The position numbers and the translations under genes are program-made. Shown here in pieces: positions 1 to 6,333 of a stretch of 17,779 nt of DNA. Position 1 is the first letter of the stretch; every line of letters begins with the position of its first letter. The notes beneath the pieces are model-generated. The model was given only the letters and a program-made list of their open reading frames with translations, did not search any database and was not told where the DNA came from. Where the stretch lies: contig CAMDMO010000019.1 of the NCBI GenBank assembly GCA_945902255.1, positions 1 to 17,779 on the forward strand. Reading direction: 5' to 3'. The DNA comes from Rickettsia typhi. Its GTDB lineage: Bacteria > Pseudomonadota > Alphaproteobacteria > Rickettsiales > UBA1997.

Positions 1-153
1 TAAGTTGTCACCCTAGTCTTTAAGTTGTCACCCCGTCGAATGACGGGGTCCATCTTGTAACAAATTCTTAACTTAATTTAAAAATCAAACTCTTGACGAA
101 ATGGACCCCGTCATTCGACGGGGTGACAACTTAAAGGCCAGTGCGACAACTTG
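1..153. repeat. Large inverted repeat element, copy 1
   Basis: Positions 21-53 and 101-133 are perfect reverse complements over 33 bp, separated by a 47-nt loop (54-100). Pairing continues outward imperfectly: 1-20 against 134-153 matches at 15 of 20 positions, so the arms are at least 53 nt and the window starts inside the left one. Each arm also holds its own small hairpin, CCCCGTC/GACGGGG around GAAT (31-48 on the left). A related element lies at 3392-3493, and the two loops align at 37 of 47 positions. This makes it a dispersed element that moved as a unit, not two chance palindromes. It carries no coding capacity. It sits downstream of the leftward dgt gene and could also stop transcription there, although there is no clear U-tract. 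Confidence 0.9.
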
Positions 154-219
154 AGATTAAGTTGATAGCTTAAGATTGGAGTGATAACTTAAGGTCAGAA
201 CTATTAACTTGATATTTTG
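125..219. repeat. Degenerate ~20-bp tandem units flanking inverted repeat
   Basis: The core GAYARCTT, usually followed by (A/G)AG, recurs at 125, 145, 164 and 183. A weaker copy, ATTAACTT, is at 203. The spacing is 20, 19, 19 and 20 nt. On the other side of the palindrome the reverse complement AAGTTGTCA occurs at 2 and 22, also 20 nt apart, so the units are arranged symmetrically around the element. The rest of each unit diverges strongly. This looks like a decayed iteron-like array or a tandem-duplicated repeat edge. No function can be assigned from sequence. Confidence 0.6.
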
Positions 220-301
220 TTACAATAAATAGCGCCAACGGCATATTCCAAGTAAATAATAAACACCACTTCATAAAAGACCCTCACAATAAAAACTTCA
301 C

Positions 302-1465
302 CTATCCAGCACAAAAACTCTCAAACTCCTTAATTGCAAACCTATCCGTCATTCCGGCAATATAATCAGAAACCAAAATCGCTAAATCTTTTTTCTCTAA
401 AACCTTCGCTGCTTCCGCTGCATAATCATCTGGCAGAAGTTTTGGTGAATTCATATAAAAATCAAATAACCCACTAATAACTTTTTTTGCATTTTCCGTC
501 ATCTCGTTCACCGTTTTATGGCGATACATATTTTTCATTAAAAACTTTTTTAAATTCTGATGAATTTCTTCCATTCCATCAGAAAAATAAACTAAAGATT
601 TTCCAGCTTTTCTTACATCATTTTCATTATTAATTTTATTTTCTATCAAGTTTTTTTGCGTCTGATTAATCACATCCAAAACCATCTCTAAAGTGATGCG
701 TTTCTTAGCCTCACCCACTAACATTTCGCGTTTAATATTTGGATATTTTGCTAGAATTTCTTGATAAATTTTACCAATTAATGGCAAAGAAAAAACCTCT
801 TCTACTGAAAATAATTGCGCACGCAAACCATCTTCCAAATCATGATTATTATAAGCAATATCATCAGCAATTGCAGAAATTTGTGACTCAATTGACGGGA
901 AATTTTTTAAATCTAAATCATGTTTTTTATTATATTCTCTAATATAAGAATGTAATTTTGCCTCATCTAAAATTGGACCATTATGCTTCACCACTCCTTC
1001 AAGCATCTCCCAAGATAAATTTAATCCTTCAAATTCAATAAAACGAGTTTCTAATTTGGTAATAATTTTAAGTGTGTGAGCATTGTGCGAAAATCCGCCA
1101 AAATTCTTCATTTTCTCATTTAAAACATCTTCTCCGGCATGCCCAAATGGCGGATGGCCAAGATCATGAGCCAGTGAAACAATTTCAGCTAAATCTTTAT
1201 TAACTCTTAATGCTCCAGCAATCCAGCGCGCAATTTGAGCAACTTCTAAAGAATGAGTTAAGCGAGTGCGATAATGATCACCTTGATGATTAACAAAAAC
1301 TTGGGTTTTATATTGCAGGCGACGAAATGCGGAAGAGTTTATTATGCGGTCGCGATCACGACCAAAGGTTGAGCGATATTTTGAGTCATCATAATTTTCA
1401 CCATAAAGACGACCTCTCGATTTTTCTTCATCTACAGCATAAGCAGCAAGCTCAAAATTTATCAT
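302..1465 (-). CDS. dgt: dGTPase-like HD-domain deoxynucleotide triphosphohydrolase
   Basis: 387-aa cytosolic HD-superfamily enzyme. This family hydrolyses dNTPs, classically dGTP, to the deoxynucleoside and triphosphate, and so trims the dNTP pool. The metal-binding motif is visible: H71 in the RLTHSLEVAQ segment, H100-D101 in AHDLGHPPFGH, and a downstream acidic stretch in ADDIAYNNHD. The N-terminal YRSTFGRDRDRIINSSAFRRL block is typical of the type 2 (dGTPase-like, about 380-400 aa) subfamily found across alphaproteobacteria, and the length fits. It is the last gene of a leftward operon after kbl and a 48-aa membrane gene. Its ATG overlaps the stop of the small gene in an ATGA arrangement, which suggests translational coupling. 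Substrate preference within the subfamily cannot be read from sequence, so 'dGTPase-like' is safer than strict Dgt. Confidence 0.93.
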   Translation of the reverse strand: MINFELAAYAVDEEKSRGRLYGENYDDSKYRSTFGRDRDRIINSSAFRRLQYKTQVFVNHQGDHYRTRLTHSLEVAQIARWIAGALRVNKDLAEIVSLAHDLGHPPFGHAGEDVLNEKMKNFGGFSHNAHTLKIITKLETRFIEFEGLNLSWEMLEGVVKHNGPILDEAKLHSYIREYNKKHDLDLKNFPSIESQISAIADDIAYNNHDLEDGLRAQLFSVEEVFSLPLIGKIYQEILAKYPNIKREMLVGEAKKRITLEMVLDVINQTQKNLIENKINNENDVRKAGKSLVYFSDGMEEIHQNLKKFLMKNMYRHKTVNEMTENAKKVISGLFDFYMNSPKLLPDDYAAEAAKVLEKKDLAILVSDYIAGMTDRFAIKEFESFCAG

Positions 1466-1608
1466 TGAAAATGAATATCCATTATTAAACCAGCAACCAA
1501 TAAAGTTACAGCAACTATTAGCAGCGCGATGATGGTCGATTTAAAAAATATTTTAGCTTTATTTATTTTATAAACCTGTTGTTCTTGTTTTTTTAATTCA
1601 TCAGACAC
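1462..1608 (-). CDS. Small single-pass membrane protein (48 aa)
   Basis: An open frame of 48 codons fills the gap between kbl and dgt exactly. It starts with GTG whose first G is the last base of the kbl TAG stop (TAGTG), and ends with TGA overlapping the dgt ATG (ATGA). The translation begins VSDELKKQEQQVYKINKAK, a charged cytosolic stretch. One hydrophobic helix follows at about residues 24-42 (STIIALLIVAVTLLVAGLI), then the short tail MDIHFQ. The double overlap, membrane-protein composition and lack of any other gene in the gap argue that it is real. No family is recognised. The positive-inside rule predicts N-terminus in, C-terminus out. The role is unknown; it may be a small regulatory or anchoring membrane peptide. 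The GTG start is inferred from the overlap. Confidence 0.72.
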   Translation of the reverse strand: MSDELKKQEQQVYKINKAKIFFKSTIIALLIVAVTLLVAGLIMDIHFQ

Positions 1609-2816
1609 TAAATCACTCCAAGTTTTTTTCCAACTTTAATGAAGGATTTTATTGCAGAATTAAGGTGATCTTTTTCATGCGCGGCAGAAATTTGCACACG
1701 AATTCTTGCTTCGTTTTTTGGCACCACCGGAAAAGAAAAAGCAATCACATAAATTCCCTCTTCTTCAATCATCATTTTAGCAAATTGACTAGCAAGCAAA
1801 GCATCACCCAACATTACTGGAACAACCGGATGCACGGCATTTTTGTCTCTCACATTAAAGCCAGCTTCAACCATTTTTTCACGAAAATAAGCAGTATTAT
1901 TTGCTAGTTTTTTAATTAAAACTTTTGACTCAGTAATCATTTTCAAAATCTCAATTCCAATTGCCGCAGTCATAGGCAAAATATTATTTGAGAAAAGATA
2001 AGGACGCGCCTTATTGCGCAATTTTTCAATCACTTCCTTTTTTGATGCAACAAAACCACCGCCAGAACCGCCCAAAGCTTTTCCAAGAGTTGAAGTTAAA
2101 ATATCCACCCTTCCCTCAACACCACAAACCTCTAAAGTTCCGCGACCATTTTCACCAACAACTCCAGTTGCATGAGAATCGTCAACCAAAACTAATGAAT
2201 CATATTTTTCAGCTAAGTTACAAATTTCAGAAAGTTTTGCAATATCGCCATCCATTGAAAACACACCATCGGTAACAATTACACGATTTTTATTTTTTTG
2301 CGCCGCCTTTAATTTTTCTTCCAAATCTTGCAAATCATCAAATTTATAAAAATATCTCTCAGCCTTTGAAAGTCTGATTCCATCAATTAAACTAGCGTGA
2401 TTCAAATCAGCAGAAATTATCGCATCTTTTTCATCAAAAAGTGCTGAAAAAATTCCGCCATTAGCAGCGAAGCATGAAGAAAAAGTGATAACATCTTCAA
2501 ACCCCAAAAACTCAGCAAGTTTTTTTTCAAATTCTTTGTGTAAATCAAAAGTGCCGCAAATAAATCGCACTGAAGCAGTTCCAAGCCCATATTCATCAAG
2601 AGACTTTTTTGCAATCTCAATTAAATTTTTATTATTTGCCAAACCGAGGTAATTATTTGCGCAAAAATTTAGAACTTTTTTTCTTAAACCTTGATGAAAA
2701 ATTTCAATTTCAGATGATTGAGATGTAACTATTTCATACTCACTTTTGTAAAGACCAAGCTTTTTCAAATCTTCAATTTCAGATTTAATATTATTTATAA
2801 ATTCTTCTTTGATCAT
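1608..2816 (-). CDS. kbl: 2-amino-3-ketobutyrate CoA ligase (glycine C-acetyltransferase)
   Basis: 402-aa PLP-dependent alpha-oxoamine synthase. It joins acetyl-CoA and glycine to 2-amino-3-ketobutyrate, or in the degradative direction cleaves the threonine-derived ketobutyrate to glycine and acetyl-CoA. The FCANNYLGLAN block, ASVRFICGT, DGVFSMDGDIA, VDDSHATG and TLGKALGGSGGG are characteristic of Kbl rather than of the related HemA or BioF. K246 in TLGKALGG is the expected PLP Schiff-base lysine. The frame stays open to 2921, but the family N-terminus matches the ATG at 2816, and a candidate promoter (2851-2878) lies inside the longer frame, which supports the shorter start. No threonine dehydrogenase (tdh) gene is adjacent, so its pathway partner is elsewhere or absent. 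First gene of a leftward operon with the 48-aa gene and dgt. Confidence 0.93.
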   Translation of the reverse strand: MIKEEFINNIKSEIEDLKKLGLYKSEYEIVTSQSSEIEIFHQGLRKKVLNFCANNYLGLANNKNLIEIAKKSLDEYGLGTASVRFICGTFDLHKEFEKKLAEFLGFEDVITFSSCFAANGGIFSALFDEKDAIISADLNHASLIDGIRLSKAERYFYKFDDLQDLEEKLKAAQKNKNRVIVTDGVFSMDGDIAKLSEICNLAEKYDSLVLVDDSHATGVVGENGRGTLEVCGVEGRVDILTSTLGKALGGSGGGFVASKKEVIEKLRNKARPYLFSNNILPMTAAIGIEILKMITESKVLIKKLANNTAYFREKMVEAGFNVRDKNAVHPVVPVMLGDALLASQFAKMMIEEEGIYVIAFSFPVVPKNEARIRVQISAAHEKDHLNSAIKSFIKVGKKLGVI

Positions 2817-2850
2817 AAATTTTGTAATTAAAATTGGCACAGTTGCTAGA

Positions 2851-2878
2851 TTTATAAAACATTTTTTTTTACAAGCAA
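2851..2878 (-). promoter_or_regulatory. Candidate sigma70-type promoter of kbl operon
   Basis: On the minus strand, TTGCTT (2878-2873) and TATAAA (2856-2851) are separated by 16 nt. Initiation would fall near 2845, giving a leader of about 30 nt to the ATG at 2816. The poly-A spacer and generally AT-rich context make chance matches common, so this is only a candidate. It does help decide the kbl start. Confidence 0.4.
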
Positions 2879-2933
2879 TTGACAAGAGAAATTTTATAGA
2901 TAGCTTGAGATAGTTTTCCACTATGTTAAACCC

Positions 2934-2947
2934 GTTTTTCGAAAAAC
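2934..2947. promoter_or_regulatory. Perfect 14-bp palindrome between divergent genes
   Basis: GTTTTTCGAAAAAC is a perfect 14-bp palindrome in the kbl/lipoprotein divergent spacer, 31 bp ahead of the lipoprotein ATG. It has operator-like symmetry and could bind a dimeric regulator of the lipoprotein gene. It is only 14 bp with A/T-rich half-sites, so chance is possible. No known consensus is claimed. Confidence 0.3.
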
Positions 2948-2978
2948 TTCTTTTAATTTACACTTAAGGTAAAAAAAT

Positions 2979-3236
2979 ATGAACAAAAAATTCTTACAAT
3001 CTCTTGCTGTTGGCGTTGTTGGATTAAGCTTAGTTGCTTCTTGTAACTCAATGTCTAAAAAAGATGAATCTCACAAATGCGGTGGTTCTTCTAAAGAATC
3101 TCACAAATGTGGTGGCGTAAAAGCTGAAATCAAAGCTGATGTTAAAGCGGTTGAAGCAAAAATGAAAAAATCTGGCAAAAAATCTAAAAAAGCAGAAGTA
3201 AAAACTGAAACTTCTAAAGAAGAAACTAAAAAATAG
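2979..3236 (+). CDS. Small lysine-rich lipoprotein with HKCGG repeats
   Basis: 85 aa. The N-terminus is a lipoprotein signal: MNKK, a hydrophobic core, and the lipobox LVASC with the modified cysteine at C22. The mature part is unusual. It has two copies of ESHKCGG at residues 30-36 and 40-46 (encoded by a 20-nt near-identical direct repeat at 3066 and 3096), followed by a Lys/Glu-rich helical tail (about 49-85, AEIKADVKAVEAKMKKSGKK onward). The His/Cys pairs could bind a transition metal or form disulphides in the periplasm. The Lys-rich tail could contact LPS, peptidoglycan or nucleic acid. Both ideas are inference, and no family is recognised. AAGG lies 9 nt before the ATG as a modest ribosome site. 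The gene stands alone and is followed at once by a strong terminator, which suggests an independent, possibly abundant transcript. Confidence 0.8.
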   Translation: MNKKFLQSLAVGVVGLSLVASCNSMSKKDESHKCGGSSKESHKCGGVKAEIKADVKAVEAKMKKSGKKSKKAEVKTETSKEETKK

Positions 3237-3267
3237 TTTTTAATCTTTAAGAGATTTAATCTTTTTT

Positions 3268-3306
3268 AAAAAACCCCGCCAGATCAAAAGATTTGGCGGG
3301 GTTTTT
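3268..3306. terminator. Rho-independent terminator after the small lipoprotein
   Basis: A 15-bp stem with AAACCCCGCCAGATC on the left (3271-3285), an AAAA loop and GATTTGGCGGGGTTT on the right (3290-3304) has one G-U pair and continues into a T-run. The A-run on the left would serve as a U-run on the opposite strand, so it could work in both directions. It begins 35 nt after the lipoprotein stop codon. Confidence 0.9.
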
Positions 3307-3357
3307 ATTATTATAAAATTCAATTCATTTTAACTAAAATTTATTATCCATTTTCTC

Positions 3358-3493
3358 AAGCTGTCACCCCGTCATTTTCTTTCTCGAGTTTTGTCACCCC
3401 GTCGAATGACGGGGTCCATCTGGTGAAGCATTTTTAACTAAATTTAAAATCGAAATCTTGACGAAATGGACCCCGTCATTCGACGGGGTGACA
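3358..3493. repeat. Inverted repeat element, copy 2, with a partial arm upstream
   Basis: Positions 3392-3419 and 3466-3493 are perfect reverse complements over 28 bp around a 46-nt loop. The arm core and loop are homologous to the copy at 21-133; both loops end in TCTTGACGAA. An extra, incomplete arm, GTCACCCCGTCATT, lies just upstream at 3363-3376, so the site looks like a partial duplication. Outside the 28 bp the flanks do not pair, unlike copy 1. The spacer between the lipoprotein terminator (3306) and thiL (3709) consists largely of this element plus the repeat fragment near 3596. Confidence 0.88.
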
Positions 3494-3595
3494 TTAAAAA
3501 AACGGACAATAATGGAAAATGGTTATTACCATTGGAAACTCAGGAAGGAATGTGATGATGACTTGAGTTAAAATTGAACTGAGTTGAATTTTATA

Positions 3596-3660
3596 ATACT
3601 AAGCTTGTCGAAGGATTTTTGGACAGAGAACTTTAGTAGCTCTCAAAACTAACTAACGGC
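3596..3660. repeat. Fragment of AGCTTGTCGAAGGAT repeat family
   Basis: ATACTAAGCTTGTCGAAGG (3596-3614) is the exact reverse complement of 9868-9886, and its core AGCTTGTCGAAGGAT recurs at 10107-10121. Weaker similarity to the 10107-10155 copy continues downstream (CTTTA, then GCTCTC). The rest of 3494-3708 holds a 6-bp hairpin (AATGGT/ACCATT at 3518-3533) and an isolated TATAAT at 3592 without a well-spaced -35. No gene was seen there. Confidence 0.7.
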
Positions 3661-3708
3661 GCCTAAGTGTTAAGAGCAACAACATCAAATTTGATTCATT
3701 CATTTACA

Positions 3709-4704
3709 ATGCAAGAATTTCAAATAATCGATAAATATTTTAAACCACTTACAATCAATAGCAAAGCCGCTAATGGGCTTTTGGATGATGTCGCAAAAAT
3801 TAGCCTAAAAAAAGATGAAGAATTAATAATTAGTAAAGATTTATTTATTGAAGATGTGCATTTTTTAAAAAAAGATGGCGGGTTTAAAATTGCCTCTAAA
3901 CTACTTCGCGCCAACTTATCCGACATTGCCTCATCTGGTGCTAAACCAATTTATTACATGCTTGGTTTTTCTAAAAATAAAAATTTAGATAAAAAATTTA
4001 TTGAAGAATTTTCTCTTGGATTAAAATCGGTGCAAGATGAATTTGATCTTTGTTTAATTGGCGGAGATACAGTTTCTTCAGAAAAACTTTTCTTCTCAAT
4101 TACAATTTTTGGCATTGCAAAAAAAGGAAAAATTTTATCAAGAATTCAAGCTAAAAATGGTGATTTAATTTTTACCTCCGGATTCATTGGCGACGCTTAT
4201 TTAGGACTTAAAACCGCATTATCAAAAAAATCTTTAAATAAATTAAATCAAGATGAAAAATATTTACTAGAGCGCCATTTTTTTCCAACCGCTAGAATTT
4301 CTTTGGGACAAAATCTTATAAAAAATAACTTATCATCTTGCGCCATAGATGTCTCAGATGGATTACTTTCTGATTTGCGCCACATATGCAGATCATCAAA
4401 ATTAGATGCTGACTTATATTTGGATCAAATTCCAATTTCAGATTCAGCAAAAAAAATTCTAAAAAATAATGACAAAATCAATATTCTTGATTTAATTAGT
4501 GGCGGAGATGATTATGAATTAATATTCTCTGCAAATTCAAAAAATCGAGAAAAAATCTTTTCTTTAGCAAAAAAATTGAAAATTAACATTAGTGAAATCG
4601 GCGTTTTTCACAAATCTTTAAAGAAAAATTTTGAGATTAATCTATTTAAAGAAAAAAATAATTTATCAAAAATAAAAATAAAAAAATTTGGCTATGAACA
4701 TTGA
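3709..4704 (+). CDS. thiL: Thiamine-monophosphate kinase
   Basis: 331-aa cytosolic kinase that phosphorylates thiamine monophosphate with ATP to give thiamine diphosphate, the active cofactor. It belongs to the PurM/ThiL fold. Family blocks appear in order: LLDDVAKI near the N-terminus, KDLFIEDVHF, ANLSDIASSGAKP, LIGGDTVSSEKLF, DVSDGLLSDLRHI and SGGDDYELIFS. The Asp-rich segments are those that bind Mg-ATP. A GTG at 3667 would add 14 residues, but the family begins with a segment like MQEFQIIDKYF, so the ATG at 3709 is preferred. No other thiamine-synthesis gene is in the window, so TMP may come from salvage or from genes elsewhere. The downstream RDD gene overlaps its 3' end by 11 nt, which implies co-transcription. 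Confidence 0.93.
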   Translation: MQEFQIIDKYFKPLTINSKAANGLLDDVAKISLKKDEELIISKDLFIEDVHFLKKDGGFKIASKLLRANLSDIASSGAKPIYYMLGFSKNKNLDKKFIEEFSLGLKSVQDEFDLCLIGGDTVSSEKLFFSITIFGIAKKGKILSRIQAKNGDLIFTSGFIGDAYLGLKTALSKKSLNKLNQDEKYLLERHFFPTARISLGQNLIKNNLSSCAIDVSDGLLSDLRHICRSSKLDADLYLDQIPISDSAKKILKNNDKINILDLISGGDDYELIFSANSKNREKIFSLAKKLKINISEIGVFHKSLKKNFEINLFKEKNNLSKIKIKKFGYEH

Positions 4705-5362
4705 AAATATTGACAATTCTTTTGAGAAGAAAGAATACGCTGGATCAATCAGAAGAAGCTTTGCTGCAACAATTGATATTTGGATTGTGCTAATAACTCG
4801 CATAATCATTATGCAATTACTTGGAATGATTTGGATTAATAAACAAATGGCGTTTTTCATGCAAGAATTTCGTGAACATTTTGGCACGGAATTTATCAAA
4901 AATAATCCAGAACATATTGATTTCATTATCCATCATCGCATGTTTTATTATGCCCTAGTTTTTTACGCGATTGTAATTTTTATTGGCACGCTTTATCACG
5001 CCTATCTAAACTCCTCTGCTTGGCAGGCAACTATCGGTAAAAGATTGATGAAAATTATTATAGTCACGCAAGATGGTGAAAAAATTTCTCTAAATCGTGG
5101 ACTTGCTCACTATTTTCTCTCTATTTTACCATTCGCCTTCATTATTTATTTAATAAGTTATCAGTTAAATAATGGCTTGACTCTTTTTCAAACCGTAACT
5201 CACAGCGAAACCAATGTTTTTCTTGGCATATCCTTTATATTATGGACCCAGATTCATATGTTTACCAAGAAAAAAACCACAGCTTACGATATAATTTGCA
5301 AAACAGTTTTAATCAAAAAAAGAACTGATGCAAAATTTCCTTGGACTAAAAAAACTCAGTAA
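4694..5362 (+). CDS. RDD-family inner-membrane protein
   Basis: 222-aa polytopic membrane protein. The N-terminal GSIRRSFAATIDIWIV segment is the degenerate Arg/Asp-containing start of an RDD domain. It is followed by hydrophobic segments around LVFYAIVIFIGTLYHAYL, by the typical mid-domain WQATIGKRLMKIIIVTQDG, and by two further segments (YFLSILPFAFIIYLISY and NVFLGISFILWTQIHMF). Four transmembrane helices are likely. RDD proteins have no single established role; some have been linked to ion or small-molecule transport. A TTG at 4688 gives two extra residues, but the ATG at 4694 is preferred. It overlaps thiL by 11 nt and is followed by the independent lpxC promoter, so it probably ends the thiL transcript. 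No specific substrate is proposed. Confidence 0.78.
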   Translation: MNIENIDNSFEKKEYAGSIRRSFAATIDIWIVLITRIIIMQLLGMIWINKQMAFFMQEFREHFGTEFIKNNPEHIDFIIHHRMFYYALVFYAIVIFIGTLYHAYLNSSAWQATIGKRLMKIIIVTQDGEKISLNRGLAHYFLSILPFAFIIYLISYQLNNGLTLFQTVTHSETNVFLGISFILWTQIHMFTKKKTTAYDIICKTVLIKKRTDAKFPWTKKTQ

Positions 5363-5411
5363 AATCAAGGCTTCCGCTAGGTTTTCGTAACTTTTTGTAA
5401 CAAAATTACCT

Positions 5412-5440
5412 TTGAAATCTGTTATTTAGCCAGATATAAT
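5412..5440 (+). promoter_or_regulatory. Near-consensus sigma70 promoter of lpxC
   Basis: TTGAAA (5412-5417) and a perfect TATAAT (5435-5440) are separated by exactly 17 nt. The predicted start is near 5446-5447, giving a leader of about 32 nt to the lpxC ATG. This is the best promoter match in the window and implies that lpxC is transcribed separately from thiL-RDD. Confidence 0.75.
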
Positions 5441-5478
5441 CTTGCGCAAGAAGCGTTCCTTATTAATTTTTGATTCAC

Positions 5479-6333
5479 ATGATTACAACCTCACAAAAAA
5501 CTATTAATAGTAAAGTTAGCTGCAGCGGTATTGGACTGCATAGCGGAGCAAATGTTTCAATAACATTAACTCCAGCACCATGCGATAGTGGAATTATCTT
5601 TAAAAGAACTGATGTCGAAAATGGCATTATTAAAGCTCACTATAAAAATGTTGTCACAACCAATCTTGGCACAACACTTTCTAATGAATTTGGAGTTAAA
5701 ATTGCTACAATAGAACACCTAATGGCGGCACTTTGGGGGTGTGGAGTTGATAATTTAGTTATTGAAATTAATGGGCCAGAAGTGCCAATTATGGATGGCA
5801 GTTCTGAGCCTTTTGTATTTTTAATTGAATGCGCTGGAATCAATGTACAAGAAAAGCCTCGTCGCGTTATTGAAATTATGAAAAAAGTTAGAATTGAAGA
5901 TAAGGATAAATTTATTGAAGTTGAACCCTCTAAAGAATTCTCAATTGACCTTAATATTGATTTTAACCACAAGGCGATTCAAAGCCAAAAATTTGATTAT
6001 CACTCAACTTTCACTTCTTTTAAAAACGACATTTGTCGCGCCAGAACATTTGCTTTTAAACATGAAATAGAGCACTTACAAAAAATTGGATTAATTAAAG
6101 GCGGATCCCTAGATAACGCAATTTTGGTTGATACTGATGGAATAGTAAATAAAGAAGGGCTTCGCTATAAAGATGAATTCGTGCGCCATAAGGCACTAGA
6201 TTTTATTGGAGATATTTATCTTGCTGGGCATTACATAATAGGTCATTTTAGCGGATCAAAAACTGGGCATGGCATTAATAATAAAATGCTACATGAATTA
6301 TTTAAAGATGACACCGCTTGGAGATTGATTTAA
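5479..6333 (+). CDS. lpxC: UDP-3-O-acyl-N-acetylglucosamine deacetylase
   Basis: 284-aa zinc enzyme of the committed step of lipid A synthesis: it deacetylates UDP-3-O-acyl-GlcNAc in the cytosol. The active site looks complete. E79-H80 lie in ATIEHLMAA, H237 and D241 in RHKALDFIGD (zinc ligands), and catalytic H264 in GHGINNKML. This numbering is almost the same as in well-studied LpxC proteins (H79, H238, D242, H265 in Aquifex), and the length is normal. A TTG at 5470 would add three residues, but the ATG at 5479 fits the family and the promoter spacing. The stop codon overlaps by 3 nt the stop of the convergent gene at 6330, so there is no room for a terminator. Its presence shows that the organism makes LPS or at least lipid A. 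Confidence 0.96.
   Translation: MITTSQKTINSKVSCSGIGLHSGANVSITLTPAPCDSGIIFKRTDVENGIIKAHYKNVVTTNLGTTLSNEFGVKIATIEHLMAALWGCGVDNLVIEINGPEVPIMDGSSEPFVFLIECAGINVQEKPRRVIEIMKKVRIEDKDKFIEVEPSKEFSIDLNIDFNHKAIQSQKFDYHSTFTSFKNDICRARTFAFKHEIEHLQKIGLIKGGSLDNAILVDTDGIVNKEGLRYKDEFVRHKALDFIGDIYLAGHYIIGHFSGSKTGHGINNKMLHELFKDDTAWRLI

Noticed and set aside
125..219. Possible small CRISPR array
   Set aside because: The repeated core is only 8-12 nt with about 8-11 nt between cores, far below CRISPR repeat and spacer lengths. Units are degenerate and no cas gene is present.
1608..2816. 5-aminolevulinate synthase (HemA) as an alternative to Kbl
   Set aside because: The sequence follows Kbl blocks (FCANNYLGLAN, ASVRFICGT, SMDGDIA) closely, rather than the HemA-specific pattern.
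1608..2921. Longer kbl start at 2921
   Set aside because: The extra 35 residues are not part of the Kbl family and would run through the candidate promoter; the ATG at 2816 matches the family N-terminus.
3563..3597. Promoter for thiL with TTGA boxes and TATAAT
   Set aside because: TATAAT at 3592-3597 has TTGA-like boxes at 3563, 3574 and 3584, but none at 16-18 nt spacing. The roughly 10-nt period of TTGA is noted, but too weak to call.
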